Of a stretch of DNA of 64,000 nt, positions 52,241 to 62,020 are shown piece by piece. The stretch comes from CAYUYV01 sp964561475 (GTDB taxonomy: Bacteria > Pseudomonadota > Alphaproteobacteria > JAJFIK01). Position numbers and translations under genes: made by a program. The stretch is from the NCBI GenBank assembly GCA_964561475.1, contig CAZLPU010000001.1:62001-126000 (forward strand), written 5' to 3'. Position 1 is the first letter of the stretch; every line of letters starts with the position of its first letter. The notes under the pieces were generated by a model, which had not been told where the DNA came from, did not search any database, and worked only from the letters and a program-made list of their open reading frames with translations.

Positions 52241-53023
52241 ATGCGCCCTTATGTTGAAGTCCACGAAGACGGCACTGGACCTTACCTGCTGCTGGTGCAT
52301 GGTTTCCTGTCGAGCCGGGTGCAGTGGACCCTCAACCTCGACGAGTTGAAAACCTTCTGCCGCCCGGTGGTGGTGGAGCTTTGGGGGCATGGTCGCTCGC
52401 CCGCGCCGGAAGACCCGGCTGCCTATTCAGTCGAAACCTACATCCGGTGCTTTGAGGGGATCCGTGCGGACCTTGGGGTGGAGGCCTGGTATATCTGTGG
52501 GCAGAGTTTCGGAGCGGGCCTGACGCTCAATTACGCCTTGGCCCATCCGGACGCCATTCGGGCTCAGATTTTCACCAATTCCGTCTCCGCCCTGGCTCAG
52601 AGAGACGAGGAGACCGAGGCGGCGGCGGCCATGCGCATGCTGGCTGAGGAGATCCTGGTTGAGGGCATTTCCGCAACCCATCAGTTGCCGTTCCATCCTC
52701 GCCGGGCCCGGCGGTTCCCCATGCATATTTTCAAGGCGATGAACGAAGACGCCGACCGGGCCGACCCGACGGCCATCGTGCATTCGATCCGTGAGACCAT
52801 GCCCCATCTCAGTGTCCATGACCGGTTCACATCAATCCGTGTACCAACGCTTCTGGTCAATGGCCGATGGGAAAGCCGGTTCCAGCTTATGCGCATCGAG
52901 GCGGAAGAGATCATGCCCTCGATTGAAATCGTCGATCTGAATGGCGGGCACTCGATCAATATCGAGGCTGCGGCCCTCTTCAACGAGGCCGTGCGCGATT
53001 TTATTGCCCAATTCGAAACCTGA
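52241..53023 (+). CDS. Alpha/beta hydrolase
   Basis: A 260-residue hydrolase with the oxyanion motif LLVHGFLSS, nucleophile elbow GQSFGAG, and catalytic His in NGGHSINIEAA near the C-terminus. It could hydrolyse esters, lactones or C-C bonds. The open frame extends upstream to 52088, but the N-terminal part lacks family resemblance; MRPYVEVHEDG at 52241 begins the fold and has CGGAG upstream. It is divergent from the MFS gene and 104 nt before an SDR gene on the same strand. An ester hydrolase next to alcohol dehydrogenases is a recurring arrangement around Baeyer-Villiger pathways. Confidence 0.85.
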   Translation: MRPYVEVHEDGTGPYLLLVHGFLSSRVQWTLNLDELKTFCRPVVVELWGHGRSPAPEDPAAYSVETYIRCFEGIRADLGVEAWYICGQSFGAGLTLNYALAHPDAIRAQIFTNSVSALAQRDEETEAAAAMRMLAEEILVEGISATHQLPFHPRRARRFPMHIFKAMNEDADRADPTAIVHSIRETMPHLSVHDRFTSIRVPTLLVNGRWESRFQLMRIEAEEIMPSIEIVDLNGGHSINIEAAALFNEAVRDFIAQFET

Positions 53024-53127
53024 TCCACGCTAGGACGGTCCGGGAGAGGACACTGCTGGCAAACACCCGCGAACACCAAACGGCCTGAGGATACTCAAAG
53101 GCCTGCGGACTTTAAAAGGAGACTAGG

Positions 53128-53937
53128 ATGACCACGGATTTCCGCAATCTGTTTTCAGTTCAGGGAAAAACCGCGCTCGTGACCGGCGGCTCCCGTGGTA
53201 TCGGTGAGATGATCGCCGCCGCGTTCCTGGCCAATGGCGCGACCGTCTATATCAGCTCACGGAAGGCATCGGTGTGTGATGCCACCGCCGAACGGCTGAG
53301 CGACATGTATGGCGGCACGTGCATTTCCCTGCCGGCGGATCTCTCCGGCCTGGAGGGTATCGAGGCCCTGACCGCCCGGTTCGAGGCCCGGGAAAATCAC
53401 CTGGACATTCTCATCAACAATGCCGGTGCCGCCTGGGGTGCCGATTTCGACGAGTTTCCGGAAATAGGCTGGGACAAGGTGATGGACACCAATGTGAAGG
53501 GCGTGTTCTTCCTGACCCAGAAACTGATGCCCATGCTGCGCAATGCCGCCTCTGCGGAAAGCCCCGCGCGGGTGGTGAACATCGGCTCCATCGACGGGAT
53601 CAAGACCCCGGGCATGAACAATTTCTCCTACAGCCCGTCCAAGGCCGCGGTGCATCACATGACCCGAGTGCTTGCCGCCCATTTGGTCAAGGACCATGTC
53701 CTCGTGAATGCGATTGCTCCGGGTCCGTTCCCCACCTGGATGCTCAGCACAGGTGTGGGTTTCGGCGGTGACACCGACGATGTGGATTGGGATCTGGTGG
53801 GCAAGATGAATCCGAGCGGACGGGTGGGCTCTCCGGAAGATGTCGCCGGGCTGACCATGTTCCTCTGCTCCCGGGCCAGCAATTATGTCGTGGGCCAGAC
53901 CATCGCCCTTGACGGCGGCATTGTTGCGTCCGCCTGA
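53128..53937 (+). CDS. Short-chain dehydrogenase/reductase (SDR)
   Basis: A 269-residue classical SDR with TGGSRGIG at residues 19-26, NNAGAAWG, the active-site Ser in NIGSIDG (Ser154), Tyr168 and Lys172 (YSPSKAA), and IAPGPFPTWM. The C-terminal NYVVGQTIALDGG is typical of 3-oxoacyl-ACP-reductase-like or secondary alcohol dehydrogenases. A strong AAAAGGAGA site precedes the ATG. It is flanked by an alpha/beta hydrolase and an MDR oxidoreductase on the same strand. Substrate is unknown. Confidence 0.92.
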   Translation: MTTDFRNLFSVQGKTALVTGGSRGIGEMIAAAFLANGATVYISSRKASVCDATAERLSDMYGGTCISLPADLSGLEGIEALTARFEARENHLDILINNAGAAWGADFDEFPEIGWDKVMDTNVKGVFFLTQKLMPMLRNAASAESPARVVNIGSIDGIKTPGMNNFSYSPSKAAVHHMTRVLAAHLVKDHVLVNAIAPGPFPTWMLSTGVGFGGDTDDVDWDLVGKMNPSGRVGSPEDVAGLTMFLCSRASNYVVGQTIALDGGIVASA

Positions 53938-54113
53938 CACGGGTGTTTCCCGTGCTGCCTTTACGGCGGCTTGAAACGGGGTTGGGTCGCTTCCCAGCAA
54001 CGCCTTGCCCCGGGCGGATCAAAACGTCACTCTGAGCCCAATGGGCGCACCTCATGCCATGGGTGTGAGGGCGCCTGTCCACGACATCAACGCGAAAATA
54101 AGGAGAGGGCGCC

Positions 54114-55271
54114 ATGGCGGACACCATCCCCAAGACCGGCCTGCAGCTTCGGTCTCTGGTCACATCCGGCGGCGAGCTGGAGCTATCCCTGGCAGAGGTC
54201 CCCGTGCCCGAGCCGGGGCCCGATGAGGTGCTGATCCGGGTCGAGGCCACCCCCATCAACCCGTCCGACCTGGGGCTTTTGGTGGGGTCGGCTGACATGG
54301 GCACGGCCCGGGCCTCCGGATCGAAGGACCGGCCTGTCGTGAAGGCCCTGGTAGCAGAGAACATGATGCGGGGCATGGCGGCCCGGCTCGACCAGTCCCT
54401 CCCCGTGGGGAATGAAGGCGCGGGTGTTGTGGTCAAGGCCGGGTCCTCACCGGCGGCGCAGGCCATGATGGGGAAGACCGTCGCCGTGCTTGGCGGTGAG
54501 ATGTATGCCCAGTACCGGTGCCTGAATGTGGCCCAGTGCATGGTGCTGCCCGACGATGTCACCCCTGCGGAAGGGGCCTCCTGCTACGTCAATCCCCTGA
54601 CGGCCCTCGGCATGACCGAGACCATGCGCATGGAAGGCCATACCGGCCTTGTCCATACCGCAGCCGCGTCCAATCTCGGCCAGATGCTGGTGAAGATCTG
54701 CAAGGCGGACGGCATTCCCTTGGTGAATGTGGTGCGCAAGAGCGAACAGGAAGAGCTTCTGCGGGGTATCGGCGCGGACTATGTCGTCAATTCCTCATCC
54801 CCTGATTTCCAGAAGGACCTGGTCCAGGCCCTGGCCAAATCCGGTGCCACTTTGGGGTTTGATGCCATTGGCGGCGGACCGCTCGCCGGTCAGCTCATCA
54901 TGGCGATGGAGGCGGCCGCCACCATGAACGCCAAGGAATTCAGCCGCTACGGGTCAGCCGAGCACAAACAGGTCTACATCTACGGCCGTCTCGATCTGGC
55001 CCAGACCGTAATCGGTCCGGGCGTGGGCATGGCCTGGGGGGTCGGCGGCTGGCTGCTCACTCCGTTCCTTCAGAAAATTGGCGGGGAAGGCCGTCAGAAG
55101 CTGCGGGACCGGGTTGTGGCCGAACTGCGCACCACCTTTGCCAGCCATTACACCCGCGAGATTTCCCTGGTGGAAGCTCTGGAAGTTCCGGTCATCCATG
55201 CCTACAACCGTCGCGCGACGGGTGAAAAGTACCTCATCAACCCGAACAAGGGCCTGAGTCAGGGATCGTAA
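54114..55271 (+). CDS. Medium-chain (MDR) zinc-independent oxidoreductase
   Basis: A 385-residue quinone-reductase-like MDR protein. The GroES-like N-terminal domain has VPVPEPGPDEVLIRVEATPINPSD. The nucleotide-binding domain includes HTAAASNLGQMLVKICKADG and later GFDAIGGGPL. No catalytic zinc ligand pattern (GHE, Cys cluster) is visible, so it belongs to the zinc-free reductase group that acts on quinones or enones. A unique C-terminal portion (GGWLLTPFLQKIGGEGRQKL) is longer than in standard QOR. A perfect terminator follows 16 nt after the stop, ending the transcript. Confidence 0.88.
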   Translation: MADTIPKTGLQLRSLVTSGGELELSLAEVPVPEPGPDEVLIRVEATPINPSDLGLLVGSADMGTARASGSKDRPVVKALVAENMMRGMAARLDQSLPVGNEGAGVVVKAGSSPAAQAMMGKTVAVLGGEMYAQYRCLNVAQCMVLPDDVTPAEGASCYVNPLTALGMTETMRMEGHTGLVHTAAASNLGQMLVKICKADGIPLVNVVRKSEQEELLRGIGADYVVNSSSPDFQKDLVQALAKSGATLGFDAIGGGPLAGQLIMAMEAAATMNAKEFSRYGSAEHKQVYIYGRLDLAQTVIGPGVGMAWGVGGWLLTPFLQKIGGEGRQKLRDRVVAELRTTFASHYTREISLVEALEVPVIHAYNRRATGEKYLINPNKGLSQGS

Positions 55272-55286
55272 CGAAACGTCCGGGAT

Positions 55287-55316
55287 CCGGGGACCTATCC
55301 TGGTCCCCGGTTTCTT
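55287..55316 (+). terminator. Rho-independent terminator after the MDR gene
   Basis: CCGGGGACC (55287-55295), loop TATCCT and GGTCCCCGG (55302-55310) form a perfect 9-bp stem followed directly by TTTCTT. This is the clearest intrinsic terminator in the window and separates the MDR gene from proB. Confidence 0.85.
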
Positions 55317-55328
55317 CGGAATGGGCAC

Positions 55329-56546
55329 ATGATGGATCAGGATTGCGCCGGTCAGTCTGCGGATGGCATTGGGAAGGCCCTCCGGGATGTCCTTTCGGAT
55401 GCCAGAAAGTGGGTCGTCAAGATCGGCTCTTCTCTTCTGGTGGACGATCAAGGTTGCCCGGCGGAAGACCGCATGGCCGGGCTCGCCCGCGACATTGCCC
55501 TGTTGCGGTCCAAGGGCGGCAGTGTGGTTCTGGTCTCCTCCGGCGCCGTGGCCCTGGGCCGCAAACGGCTCAATGTTTCCAAGCAGATCAAACGCCTGGA
55601 TGAGAAACAGGCCTGCGCCGCCGTCGGTCAGGTGCTGCTGATGCAGGCCTGGGAACGCGCGTTTGCCCGTGAACGGATTACCGTTGCCCAGGCGCTCCTG
55701 ACCGCCGACGACACCGAGCGCCGGCGCCGCTGGCTCAACGCCCGGGCCACCCTGGAACGGCTGATGGGTTTTGGCATTTGCCCCGTCATCAATGAAAACG
55801 ACACCGTCGCCACCGATGAAATCCGCTACGGCGACAATGACCGGCTGGCGGCGCGGGTGGCCCAGCTTGTGGGGGCAGATGCCCTTGTCCTGCTCTCCGA
55901 TGTGGATGGTCTTTACACGGCAAATCCTGCCCGGGATTCCACCGCCCGCCGTCTTGAGCGGGTTCCCCGTATCACGCCGGAGATCGAGGCCATGGGCGCA
56001 GGACCCGGAGGGGCTTTCGGTACCGGCGGAATGCGCTCCAAGATCGACGCCGCCCGAATTGCGACCCAGGTCGGCTGCGCCGTGGCCATCACCAGCGGTG
56101 CGCGGCCCAATCCTATCGCAACCCTTCTGGAGGGGGCGCCCGGCACCTGGTTCGATCCCGTCGGCACACCGGCTGCGGCCCGCAAAAGCTGGATCAGCGG
56201 AACCCTGCGGCCCGGCGGAACCATCCAGATTGATGATGGGGCAAGGGCGGCCCTGGAGCAGGGCCGGAGCCTGCTGCCCGCCGGGGCACTGGCGATAACG
56301 GGACAATTTGAAAAGGGCGAGGCCGTCTCCATCCGCGATGCCGGGGGCGGGGAGATCGCCCGGGGGCTTGCCGCCTATTCCGCCGAGGATGCCCGGGCCA
56401 TCATGGGCCTGCGCAGCGAAGATATCGAACAAGCCCTTGGCTATGTGGGACCCTCGGCCCTGGTGCACCGGAACGATCTGGTCATGGGTTCCGGCGGGCA
56501 ACAGCCATATGGTCAACAGGCAGATGGTCAGGAGAAAGACGGATGA
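55329..56546 (+). CDS. proB: Glutamate 5-kinase
   Basis: A 405-residue enzyme that phosphorylates L-glutamate to gamma-glutamyl phosphate, the first step of proline synthesis. The N-terminal amino-acid-kinase domain has WVVKIGSSLLVD, VVLVSSGAVALG, INENDTVATDEIRYGDND and LLSDVDGLYTANP, and GTGGMRSKIDAAR follows. A C-terminal PUA domain (from about residue 300: GTIQIDDGARAAL) completes the standard architecture. Its end overlaps proA by 4 nt (ATGA), a conserved proBA arrangement. Feedback by proline is expected through the kinase domain, as in the family. Confidence 0.96.
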   Translation: MMDQDCAGQSADGIGKALRDVLSDARKWVVKIGSSLLVDDQGCPAEDRMAGLARDIALLRSKGGSVVLVSSGAVALGRKRLNVSKQIKRLDEKQACAAVGQVLLMQAWERAFARERITVAQALLTADDTERRRRWLNARATLERLMGFGICPVINENDTVATDEIRYGDNDRLAARVAQLVGADALVLLSDVDGLYTANPARDSTARRLERVPRITPEIEAMGAGPGGAFGTGGMRSKIDAARIATQVGCAVAITSGARPNPIATLLEGAPGTWFDPVGTPAAARKSWISGTLRPGGTIQIDDGARAALEQGRSLLPAGALAITGQFEKGEAVSIRDAGGGEIARGLAAYSAEDARAIMGLRSEDIEQALGYVGPSALVHRNDLVMGSGGQQPYGQQADGQEKDG

Positions 56547-57802
56547 CTTTGGCCGAAGACTTGAACCGCATGGGACGGGACGCCCGGGCCGCTGCCCGTC
56601 ACCTGCGTCTCATGTCCGCGAACGACCGCACGGCAGCCCTCCAGTCCATGGCCCGGTCCCTGGAACAATCCGCACCCGCCGTCATGGAGGCAAACGCGAA
56701 GGACGTGGCCAATGGTGAGGATGCCGGGCTTTCCCCCGCCATGGTGGACCGGCTGCGGGTGGACGAAAAGCGTCTTGCAGGCATCGTTCAGGCCGTAAGC
56801 GATGTGGCGGCCTTGCCCGACCCTCTCGGTACGGAACTGGCCCGCTGGACCCGTCCGAATGGTCTCGACATCGCGCGGGTGCGGGTGCCCATCGGTACAA
56901 TCGGGATCATCTATGAAAGCCGCCCCAACGTGACGGCGGACGCGGCAGCGCTCTGTTTGCGCTCAGGCAACGCGGTCATCCTCCGGGGCGGGTCCGAGGC
57001 GTTTCATTCCAACGAGGCCATCCACAAGGCTCTGGTTGCCGGATTGGAAGAGGCGGGCACTCCGGCGGCGGCGGTCCAGCGTATTCCGACCACGGACCGG
57101 GCTGCCGTCAGCGCCATGCTCCAGGGTCTGAACGGCACGGTGGACCTTGTGGTGCCCCGGGGGGGCGCGAGTCTCGTGGCCCGGGTGCGGGAGGAGGCGC
57201 GGGTGCCTGTTCTGAGCCACCTGGAAGGCATCTGCCATCTCTATCTCCACAAGGACGCGGATCCGGCCAAGGCGGTCGAGATCACCGTGAATGCCAAGAT
57301 GCGCCGGACCGGCATTTGTGGCGCCGCAGAAGCCCTTCTTGTGGATCAAGCGTGTGCGGAGCGCCTGCTCCCCCCTGTTGCCCAGGCTCTGCGGGATGCG
57401 GGATGCACCTTGCGGGGCGACCCGGCGGCCCGGGCCATCGCGCCGCCCATGGAAGAGGCCCAGGCTGATGATTGGGGCCGGGAATATCTCGATGCGATTC
57501 TGGCCGTCCGGGTCGTGTCAGGGCTCTCGGAAGCCCTTGACCACATCGCCCGGTATGGGTCCGGCCACACGGAGTCTATCGTGACCGAGGATGCGGCGGC
57601 GGCCGAGACCTTCCTGACCGAGGCCGACAGCGCGATCGTCATGCACAACGCATCGACCCAGTTTGCCGATGGCGGCGAGTTCGGCCTCGGGGCGGAAATC
57701 GGCATTGCGACCGGGCGGCTTCACGCCCGGGGTCCGGTCGGGGCCGAGCAACTGACCACCTTCAAATATGTTGTGCGCGGACAAGGCCAGGCCCGTCCCT
57801 GA
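56543..57802 (+). CDS. proA: Gamma-glutamyl phosphate reductase
   Basis: A 419-residue NADPH-dependent reductase for the second step of proline synthesis, yielding glutamate semialdehyde. It shows PIGTIGIIYESRPNVTADAA, SGNAVILRGGSEA, and the active-site cysteine in MRRTGICGAAEAL (Cys259). It ends with STQFADGGEFGLGAEIGIAT and LTTFKYVVRG, all diagnostic. Its start overlaps the proB stop by 4 nt, so the enzymes are translationally coupled and probably channel the labile phosphate intermediate. Confidence 0.97.
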   Translation: MTLAEDLNRMGRDARAAARHLRLMSANDRTAALQSMARSLEQSAPAVMEANAKDVANGEDAGLSPAMVDRLRVDEKRLAGIVQAVSDVAALPDPLGTELARWTRPNGLDIARVRVPIGTIGIIYESRPNVTADAAALCLRSGNAVILRGGSEAFHSNEAIHKALVAGLEEAGTPAAAVQRIPTTDRAAVSAMLQGLNGTVDLVVPRGGASLVARVREEARVPVLSHLEGICHLYLHKDADPAKAVEITVNAKMRRTGICGAAEALLVDQACAERLLPPVAQALRDAGCTLRGDPAARAIAPPMEEAQADDWGREYLDAILAVRVVSGLSEALDHIARYGSGHTESIVTEDAAAAETFLTEADSAIVMHNASTQFADGGEFGLGAEIGIATGRLHARGPVGAEQLTTFKYVVRGQGQARP

Positions 57803-58024
57803 GGTGCGGACCCACAGGCGGCACGTGCAAAGGAATTGCAGCGCCCGCCCGCCGTCTCTTGCGCGGACCCGCACACTCGGTGCTACCCTGTTTCCCGAAC
57901 GGGCTTCGCAAGCCCGTCTGCAATGAAATCAGAAAAGACGTGGCTGTGGCTTTCGGGATCCGGGGCAGCGGCGCCGGTGTCCCGGCGCGCCCTTCTCGAG
58001 ACCGGGCCGGGAAGGGGACGGCTC

Positions 58025-59152
58025 ATGACGACGGAACGGGTGGGGAACCCTTTGGGGTTCTGGGCTTCGATCCGGGCAAACCGGTTTCGCCTGATGGGCC
58101 TCTTGATTGCCCTCACGGTCATCGCCGCAGCGGTGTATTGGTTCCAAACCAGAAGCCAGTGGGTCTATACCTCCGATGCCCGGGTCGCCGCGACCATGAT
58201 CGGTGTTTCCAGCGAGGTCCGCAGCACGGTGGTCTCGGCGGCGGTGGATGTAGGCGACCGGATTGAAAAAGGCGCGGTCCTGCTCCGGCTCGATGACCGG
58301 GAAGCTGTTTTCCACCTGGCCGAACTCGAAGCCCGCTTTGCCGCTCTGGAAGCGGAATATCGCCTCACCCAGACCCGCCATACCCAGACCGCTGCGGTCT
58401 CCGCCAGCCGCCTTGCGGAACGGGAAGCGGATCTGCAGCGGTCCCGGGCGGCCCTGCGCGCGGCGGATGCCCGCCTGGAACAGGCCCTGGCCCAATTCGA
58501 ACGGGCCGAGTCCCTTAGGGAACGGGGGATCATGTCCCAGGAACTCTGGGACGAGGCCCGCACCGCCCTGACGGAAGCCCGCCAGGAACAGGAAGAAATC
58601 CGTGCCCGGATGACGGCGGAAGAGGCGCGGATCGCCGAGGCGGAGGCCAATCTGCTTGAGGCCCAGGTCGTATCCAGCCAGCTCGATGTCTTGCGCAACC
58701 GCCAGGACGAAGTGGCCCGGCAGATCGATGCCCAGAAGGTGGTGGTGGAACGCCACACGCTCCGCTCACCGATTGACGGGATCGTTGACGAGATTTTCCT
58801 CGATGTGGGGGAACAGGCCCTCCCAGGGTTCCGCGCGGTTCTGGTTCATGACCCCGAGAATGTCTGGATCGATGCCAATATCAAGGAAACGGCCATCGCC
58901 CGGACCCGGGTCGGCGCACCTGTGGACGTCCGGGTGGATGCCTATGCGGGCCGTATGCTGAAGGGTGAGGTGACCCGCATTCGGGCCGTTGCCACCGGGG
59001 AGTTTGCGCTTCTGCCCAATCCCAACGCCAGCGGGGTGTTCACCAAGATCACCCAGCGGGTTCCCGTACGGATCGCCCTTGAACCCCATGATCTGATCTT
59101 GCGTCCCGGCACCATGGTCACCGTGGCCATTGCCGCCGGATCCGAGGACTAG
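58025..59152 (+). CDS. Membrane-fusion (HlyD/EmrA-type) efflux adaptor
   Basis: A 375-residue adaptor with one N-terminal membrane helix (RLMGLLIALTVIAAAVYWF). A lipoyl/barrel-sandwich half follows (VSAAVDVGDRIEKGAVLLRLD), then a long Ala/Glu/Arg coiled coil (about residues 95-235), the second lipoyl half (LRSPIDGIVDEIFLDVGEQA) and a beta-barrel domain. This is the EmrA architecture. The ATG at 58025 has AAGGGGAC upstream; the frame extends to 57836 with Arg/Pro-rich sequence lacking resemblance. The MFS partner begins 8 nt after the stop, so the two form an EmrAB-type drug or organic-acid exporter. No TolC homologue is adjacent. Confidence 0.9.
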   Translation: MTTERVGNPLGFWASIRANRFRLMGLLIALTVIAAAVYWFQTRSQWVYTSDARVAATMIGVSSEVRSTVVSAAVDVGDRIEKGAVLLRLDDREAVFHLAELEARFAALEAEYRLTQTRHTQTAAVSASRLAEREADLQRSRAALRAADARLEQALAQFERAESLRERGIMSQELWDEARTALTEARQEQEEIRARMTAEEARIAEAEANLLEAQVVSSQLDVLRNRQDEVARQIDAQKVVVERHTLRSPIDGIVDEIFLDVGEQALPGFRAVLVHDPENVWIDANIKETAIARTRVGAPVDVRVDAYAGRMLKGEVTRIRAVATGEFALLPNPNASGVFTKITQRVPVRIALEPHDLILRPGTMVTVAIAAGSED

Positions 59153-59159
59153 GCCGGCC

Positions 59160-60782
59160 ATGGCGCCGCCTGCCATCCAAACCGGCACCCCGACCGCGGA
59201 CCAGCCGGAGAGCCGCCAGCCGGACATCCCCGAGACAGCGGGAGCCGGTGTCAGGGATCGGTTCGAACAGTTCGGAACGGCCTATCCGGTCATTCTCCTG
59301 GCCACTCTGCTGACCGGGTCCTTTGTGACCCTGCTGGCCGCGACCATCATCAATGTCGCCCTGCCGTCGATCATCGGTGCCTTCGGGCTCGGACAGGACC
59401 AGGCCCAATGGCTCTCCACTGCGTTCCTGGCGGCGTCCACCACGGCGATGCTCCTGAATGCGTGGTTCGTCGCGGCCTTTGGCGCGAGGGTGACTTTTGT
59501 CGGCTCCATGGCTGTGTTCGCCGGGGGATCTCTGCTGGGTGCGGCGGCCGACTCCCTGGAGATGCTGATCATTGCCCGTTTCCTCCAGGGCATTGCGGCG
59601 GGGTTTATCCAGCCATTGCCCCTTATGCTGATCTTCCAGGCCTTTCCGGAACACCGCCGTGGCGGTGCCTTCGGCTTTTTCTCCCTTGGTGTCGTTCTGG
59701 CGCCCGGTCTGGGTCCGCTGATCGGCGGCATGGCCATGGATGTGTTCGACTGGCGTTTTGTCTTTCTCGTCACCGCCCCCCTGGCCCTGATTGCATTGCC
59801 CGTGGCCATCGCCGTGATGCCAAGGCGTGATGAACAGGGATCGCGACCGCCCTTTGACGCCATCGGCCTCGTGCTTCTGGCTGGCGCTCTTTTCATTCTT
59901 CTGGCGGGACTGGCCGGGGGCAACCGGGAAGGCTGGGATGATCCGCGCACGGTTCTGCTGCTGGTGGTTGCCGCGGTTCTGGTGCTGGTATTCATTCTCT
60001 GGGAAATGCGCCGGCCGTTTCCCGTGCTCGACCTGCGGCTCTTTGCCAACCGGACCTTTGTCACCGGCGCGATCATTGTCGCTCTCCAGGGGTTCGCGCT
60101 CTACGGCTCCACTTATCTCATTCCCCTGTTTGTCCAGGGGATTCAGGGTTACTCGCCAACCATGTCCGGTGTACTGATGGTTCCCGCCGGGATTGCCATG
60201 GTCGTGGGTTTTCCACTGGCCGGGATGCTCTCGGACCGGATCGACCCCCGCTGGCTGATCATGACCGGCATGGCCCTGTTTGGGCTCTCAGCCCTGCTCA
60301 TGTCCGGCCTTGGGCGGGACACTTCGTTCTGGACCCTGTCCTGGTGGCTCGTGCTCAGCCGCATCGGCATATCCCTGGTGTTCACCACCGGCAACCGCAC
60401 TGCGATCCGGGATCTGCCGCCCCATCTGATCGGGGCAGGGGCCGGAGCGGCCAGCTTTTTCCTCCAGCTTGGCGGGGCGCTCGGAGTGATCATGCTCGCA
60501 CTGCTGTTGCAGCGGCGCACGATATTCCACGGAGAAACCCTGGCCGCGGCAACCAACGAGGCCAACCCGCAATTTCTGTACACTCACGAATTGTTGCGCC
60601 TTGAACTCTCCGCGGAGCACCTCTCACCCCTGGGTGCGTTCCAGCAAGCCTTCAGCGGCATCTCCGAAGCGGTGGGGATCAACGGCGAGATCTTTGCCTT
60701 CCAGGACTGCTTCTATGCCACGACCCTGCTTTTCATCCTCGGCTTCTTCGTGGCCTGGACCCTGCCCTCGAAAAAAGTCTGA
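59160..60782 (+). CDS. MFS DHA2-type multidrug exporter (EmrB-like)
   Basis: An approximately 540-residue drug:proton antiporter of the 14-helix DHA2 group. LLAATIINVALPSIIGAFGL in the first helix is the conserved motif of this family, followed by QWLSTAFLAASTTAMLLN, and motif C appears as GVVLAPGLGPLIGGM. A polar Pro-rich N-terminus precedes it. It lies 8 nt after the HlyD/EmrA-type gene and would receive substrates from the cytoplasm or membrane and pass them to the adaptor. It probably removes toxic hydrophobic compounds such as pathway intermediates. Substrate range is unknown. Confidence 0.92.
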   Translation: MAPPAIQTGTPTADQPESRQPDIPETAGAGVRDRFEQFGTAYPVILLATLLTGSFVTLLAATIINVALPSIIGAFGLGQDQAQWLSTAFLAASTTAMLLNAWFVAAFGARVTFVGSMAVFAGGSLLGAAADSLEMLIIARFLQGIAAGFIQPLPLMLIFQAFPEHRRGGAFGFFSLGVVLAPGLGPLIGGMAMDVFDWRFVFLVTAPLALIALPVAIAVMPRRDEQGSRPPFDAIGLVLLAGALFILLAGLAGGNREGWDDPRTVLLLVVAAVLVLVFILWEMRRPFPVLDLRLFANRTFVTGAIIVALQGFALYGSTYLIPLFVQGIQGYSPTMSGVLMVPAGIAMVVGFPLAGMLSDRIDPRWLIMTGMALFGLSALLMSGLGRDTSFWTLSWWLVLSRIGISLVFTTGNRTAIRDLPPHLIGAGAGAASFFLQLGGALGVIMLALLLQRRTIFHGETLAAATNEANPQFLYTHELLRLELSAEHLSPLGAFQQAFSGISEAVGINGEIFAFQDCFYATTLLFILGFFVAWTLPSKKV

Positions 60783-60940
60783 CCGTCCCTGCCCGGCGGA
60801 ACTGTGCATCGATAGGGTAGACCGAATCCGTCATGAGGCCATAATCGCGACCCGGCGCCCTCACCGGTCGTCACCTCGGACCGGCCATAGCGCAGGGGAC
60901 AACCGGAAACAGTGCCAATCCCGTCCGAATGGATTCGCCC

Positions 60941-61729
60941 TTAGATTTTCACCGCACTGAAGACATACCGGTTCAGGCTGAAAAACCAGTCGCCTCTTGC
61001 CGCAATGTCCGCAAGCCCCGCGAGCCAACTGTCGATATCCTCCCGGCTCAGCCCGTCCTTGCCCGCGCAGTAGTTTCCGATCATGACGGACATGGCTGCG
61101 GAATAGCTGTGGGCTGTGTAGCCAGGATTGAAAATGGGCACCAGATCCGTCCGCATGGGCCGGAACCCCGCCGCCCGCAATTTCGGTCCGAGCAACTGGG
61201 GCAGGTTGGGGTGGGGGCAGTGACGCTCCCAGGTCTTGAGGATGCGGGCTGTCAGCGCCGGATCATGGGTATGCCAGGCGACACTGTCCCAGGCCGTATC
61301 CAGGATGCTGACCCGTCCGCCGGGCTTCAACACCCTATGGATTTCCGCAAGTGCTGCGTCCGTGTCGGGAACATATTCATGGACCTGCATGGATACGGCC
61401 ACATCCATCGTGCCGTTCTCCACGGGAAGGGCACAAGCATCCGCCACCTGAAAATGCGTCTGGGGAAGGCTGCTGCACCGCTCCCGGGCCAGGGCCAGCA
61501 TGGCGCCGGACTGGTCGATCCCTGTTACGCCGCCCGAGGGGCCGACGATGGCGCCCATTTCATAGGCCATAAGGCCCGTGCCCGCGCCAATATCGAGCAC
61601 CTGCTCTCCCGGTTTCAGATTGAGGACCTCCAGCACTTTCACCCGCTGGTTCACCACATCCGGTGTGCGATAGGTGGCGTCGATGGCTTGTGCGGTGGCC
61701 TCGTCGAAATCCACGGCGTCCCTGGACAT
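60941..61729 (-). CDS. SAM-dependent methyltransferase (class I)
   Basis: A 262-residue methyltransferase. The SAM-binding motif I is VLDIGAGTGLMAYEMG near residue 45, followed by GVTGIDQSGAMLALARE, the ADACALPVENGTMDVAVSM segment (motif II) and EIHRVLKPGGRVSILDT (motif III). This is the Methyltransf_11 pattern of UbiE/arsenite-type enzymes. An AGGAAG site precedes the ATG. It is isolated between convergent and divergent neighbours, so the acceptor is unknown. Confidence 0.88.
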   Translation of the reverse strand: MSRDAVDFDEATAQAIDATYRTPDVVNQRVKVLEVLNLKPGEQVLDIGAGTGLMAYEMGAIVGPSGGVTGIDQSGAMLALARERCSSLPQTHFQVADACALPVENGTMDVAVSMQVHEYVPDTDAALAEIHRVLKPGGRVSILDTAWDSVAWHTHDPALTARILKTWERHCPHPNLPQLLGPKLRAAGFRPMRTDLVPIFNPGYTAHSYSAAMSVMIGNYCAGKDGLSREDIDSWLAGLADIAARGDWFFSLNRYVFSAVKI

Positions 61730-62020
61730 GACCGGTCTTCCTTCCGTTCTACACTTTTGGTTGCGCTGTACAGGATGCGTGCCCGTGCATCGCCGATCCC
61801 CGTCTTACAGGCAACCATATCCCCTCCGGCAGGGCCACGTCGCCACGGGTTGATCCTTACGGCGATCCCAGGTTGACCGGTTCGGTGATCTGGTGGTCTC
61901 CTTGGTCCGCTTGCCTCCAGTCAAGCCCTTGGGGGGCCGGACCGGCGAGCAGGTGGCAAAGATGGAGAGGCGGTGCCATGGCGCGGCCTCGCCAAGGGTG
62001 GATCTGTGGGGAGGCGGTCA

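Noticed and set aside
58025..60782. HlyD-type adaptor plus MFS exporter as the secretion system for the giant RTX protein
   Set aside because: Type I secretion needs an ABC transporter; an adaptor followed by a 14-helix MFS protein is an EmrAB-type small-molecule exporter.
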